A DNA stretch of 64,000 bases from Dyadobacter jejuensis (lineage in GTDB: Bacteria; Bacteroidota; Bacteroidia; Cytophagales; Spirosomataceae), in assembly GCF_003149085.1 (NCBI RefSeq), contig NZ_QGDT01000002.1:248001-312000 (forward strand), read 5' to 3'. Position numbers and translations under genes: made by a program. Under the pieces are notes generated by a model. The model saw only the letters and a list, made by a program, of their open reading frames with translations, ran no database searches and was not told the DNA's origin. Shown here piece by piece: positions 62,864 to 64,000 of the stretch. Position 1 is the first letter of the stretch. Each line of letters opens with the position of its first letter.

Positions 62864-64000
62864 CTATTGCACGTTCTTCTTTAAATGATACGACTTCGGG
62901 CGGGTGAGCGACTCATACCCTAAGCTCGACAGCGTGCAGCCACGGCCCGAGTTTTTCACTCCCGTCCAGGCCAATGCCGGGTCCAGATAGTCGCAGCGGT
63001 TCATAAACCATGTACCGGTATCTACCCTGGCTCCTATGGTGAGGGCCGCCTCTAGGTCGGAGGTCCATATGGATGCCGTCAAGCCATATTCACTATCATT
63101 CATCAAGGCAATGGCTTGTTCGTCATCTTTCACCGACATAATCCCCACAACAGGGCCGAAAGTTTCCTCTTTCATAATAGCCATGGAATGGTCCACATCT
63201 ACCAGAATTTGAGGGCCCATATAGGGAGTTCCTTCCTGATCGGCAGGGAAGGTTTCCGAATCGAACAGGGCCTGAGCTCCTTTACTTAGCGCATCGGCAA
63301 TTTGCTGACGCACAAAGTCGGCTGCCGAAGTGCGTACCATGGGGCCTAAGGTCGTAGTGGACTCCAGTGGATTGCCCAGGCGATAGGTGCTGGTCAGTTC
63401 GGCGAATCCTCGAACAAAGGGCTCATATACCGACTCATGTACATAGATACGCTCCACGCCACAACAGGACTGACCCGAATTAAAGAAGGAGCCATCCACC
63501 AAGTTCTCAATGGCGTCTTCTAGGTTGGCATCGGCCCTCACATAAGCCGGGTCTTTCCCTCCAAGCTCCAGACCGGCTACCACAAAACGTTCGCCGATGG
63601 CCTTCTGCACCGCTTTGCCCCCGGCAACAGAGCCAGTAAAGGCGACATAGTCGATTCGGGAATCTTGAATGACCGAGGCCACCTGCTCATGGCTTAGGTG
63701 TAGATATTGGAATACGCCGGCCGGCAGACCAGCATATTCGAAAGCGGCGGCATAGCGTTCCGCACATAAGGGGGTCTGTTGTGCATGCTTTAGCACTACG
63801 GCATTCCCTGCCATGATAGCCGGAATCACCGTGTTTACAGAAGTGAGATAGGGGTAATTCCAAGGCGCTACCACAAAAACAGTCCCCAAAGGCACTCTTT
63901 TGATGTAACATTGAAAGCCAGGGACCTCTTCTACTTCTACATCGGCTAGAGACTCTTCGGCAATACCAATCATATACTCTGCCCTTTCCTTAAACCCTTT
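62864..64000 (-). CDS. NAD(P)-dependent aldehyde dehydrogenase (5' truncated)
   Basis: The frame is open to the window's right edge (KGFKERAEYMIGIAEESL), so about 85-100 N-terminal residues are missing; 378 residues are visible. Motifs in order: APWNYPYLTSVNTVIPAIMAG, FTGSVAGGK (coenzyme site), LELGGKDPAYV with the general base Glu, NSGQSCCGVERIYVHE with the catalytic Cys, EETFGPVVGI, and a C-terminus KNSGRGCTLSSLGYESLTRPK. It oxidises an aldehyde to an acid, substrate unknown. The downstream amidotransferase is translationally close (2 nt). An ALDH next to a glutamine-amide hydrolase can occur in polyamine/gamma-glutamyl degradation, but nothing else here supports that. Confidence 0.92.
   Translation of the reverse strand, partial: KGFKERAEYMIGIAEESLADVEVEEVPGFQCYIKRVPLGTVFVVAPWNYPYLTSVNTVIPAIMAGNAVVLKHAQQTPLCAERYAAAFEYAGLPAGVFQYLHLSHEQVASVIQDSRIDYVAFTGSVAGGKAVQKAIGERFVVAGLELGGKDPAYVRADANLEDAIENLVDGSFFNSGQSCCGVERIYVHESVYEPFVRGFAELTSTYRLGNPLESTTTLGPMVRTSAADFVRQQIADALSKGAQALFDSETFPADQEGTPYMGPQILVDVDHSMAIMKEETFGPVVGIMSVKDDEQAIALMNDSEYGLTASIWTSDLEAALTIGARVDTGTWFMNRCDYLDPALAWTGVKNSGRGCTLSSLGYESLTRPKSYHLKKNVQ

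Overview
The window looks like a piece of a Bacteroidota chromosome, most likely Cytophagales (Spirosomaceae-like). The signs are SusC/SusD pairs under sigma/FecR control, type IX secretion (T9SS) sorting domains, regulator-propeller (Reg_prop) histidine kinases, TAnnTTTG-type promoters and very weak ribosome binding sites. I saw no rRNA, tRNA, insertion sequence, phage gene or CRISPR array.

Layout. (1) 1-3.6 kb: the 3' part of a SurA/PpiD-type peptidyl-prolyl isomerase, then a stand-alone xylose isomerase gene (xylA). (2) 4.4-32.7 kb: a surface and signalling island. It holds a 2639-residue beta-helix protein and a 1570-residue lectin-like/FG-GAP protein, both T9SS cargo. Two tandem periplasmic-propeller histidine kinases follow, then a convergent heparinase II/III-type lyase, a small C1q-like protein and two more T9SS cargo proteins that share an almost identical 539-bp 3' end. 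(3) 32.8-34.4 kb: two paralogous LuxR-type response regulators on the minus strand. (4) 34.7-41.5 kb: sigma factor, FecR, SusC, SusD, with no enzymes attached. (5) 41.7-56.2 kb: a second sigma/FecR/SusC/SusD set, followed without a break by two exported FAD_oxidored-family proteins. After a terminator come an MFS transporter, a gluconate-2-dehydrogenase-subunit-3-like protein and a GMC oxidoreductase. This reads as an uptake and oxidation locus with no glycoside hydrolase. (6) 56.3-64 kb: a secreted protein, clpB, a DJ-1/PfpI protein, a PyrR-like phosphoribosyltransferase, a class I glutamine amidotransferase and a truncated aldehyde dehydrogenase.

The most interesting signal is regulatory. 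A 14-bp dyad, consensus TAGAA-N4-TTCTA, occurs exactly 45 nt upstream of a TAnnTTTG box at four places: 12435, 26626, 29302 and 33514. Three of these precede surface-protein genes and the fourth lies between the two response regulator genes. The dyad at 33514 and a variant at 34422 also sit directly against canonical minus-strand promoters of the two response regulators. I infer a local circuit in which the propeller kinases signal to the LuxR-type regulators, which control themselves and the neighbouring surface-protein genes through this operator. The kinase-regulator link and regulator binding to the dyad are unproven; the sequence coincidence is directly visible.
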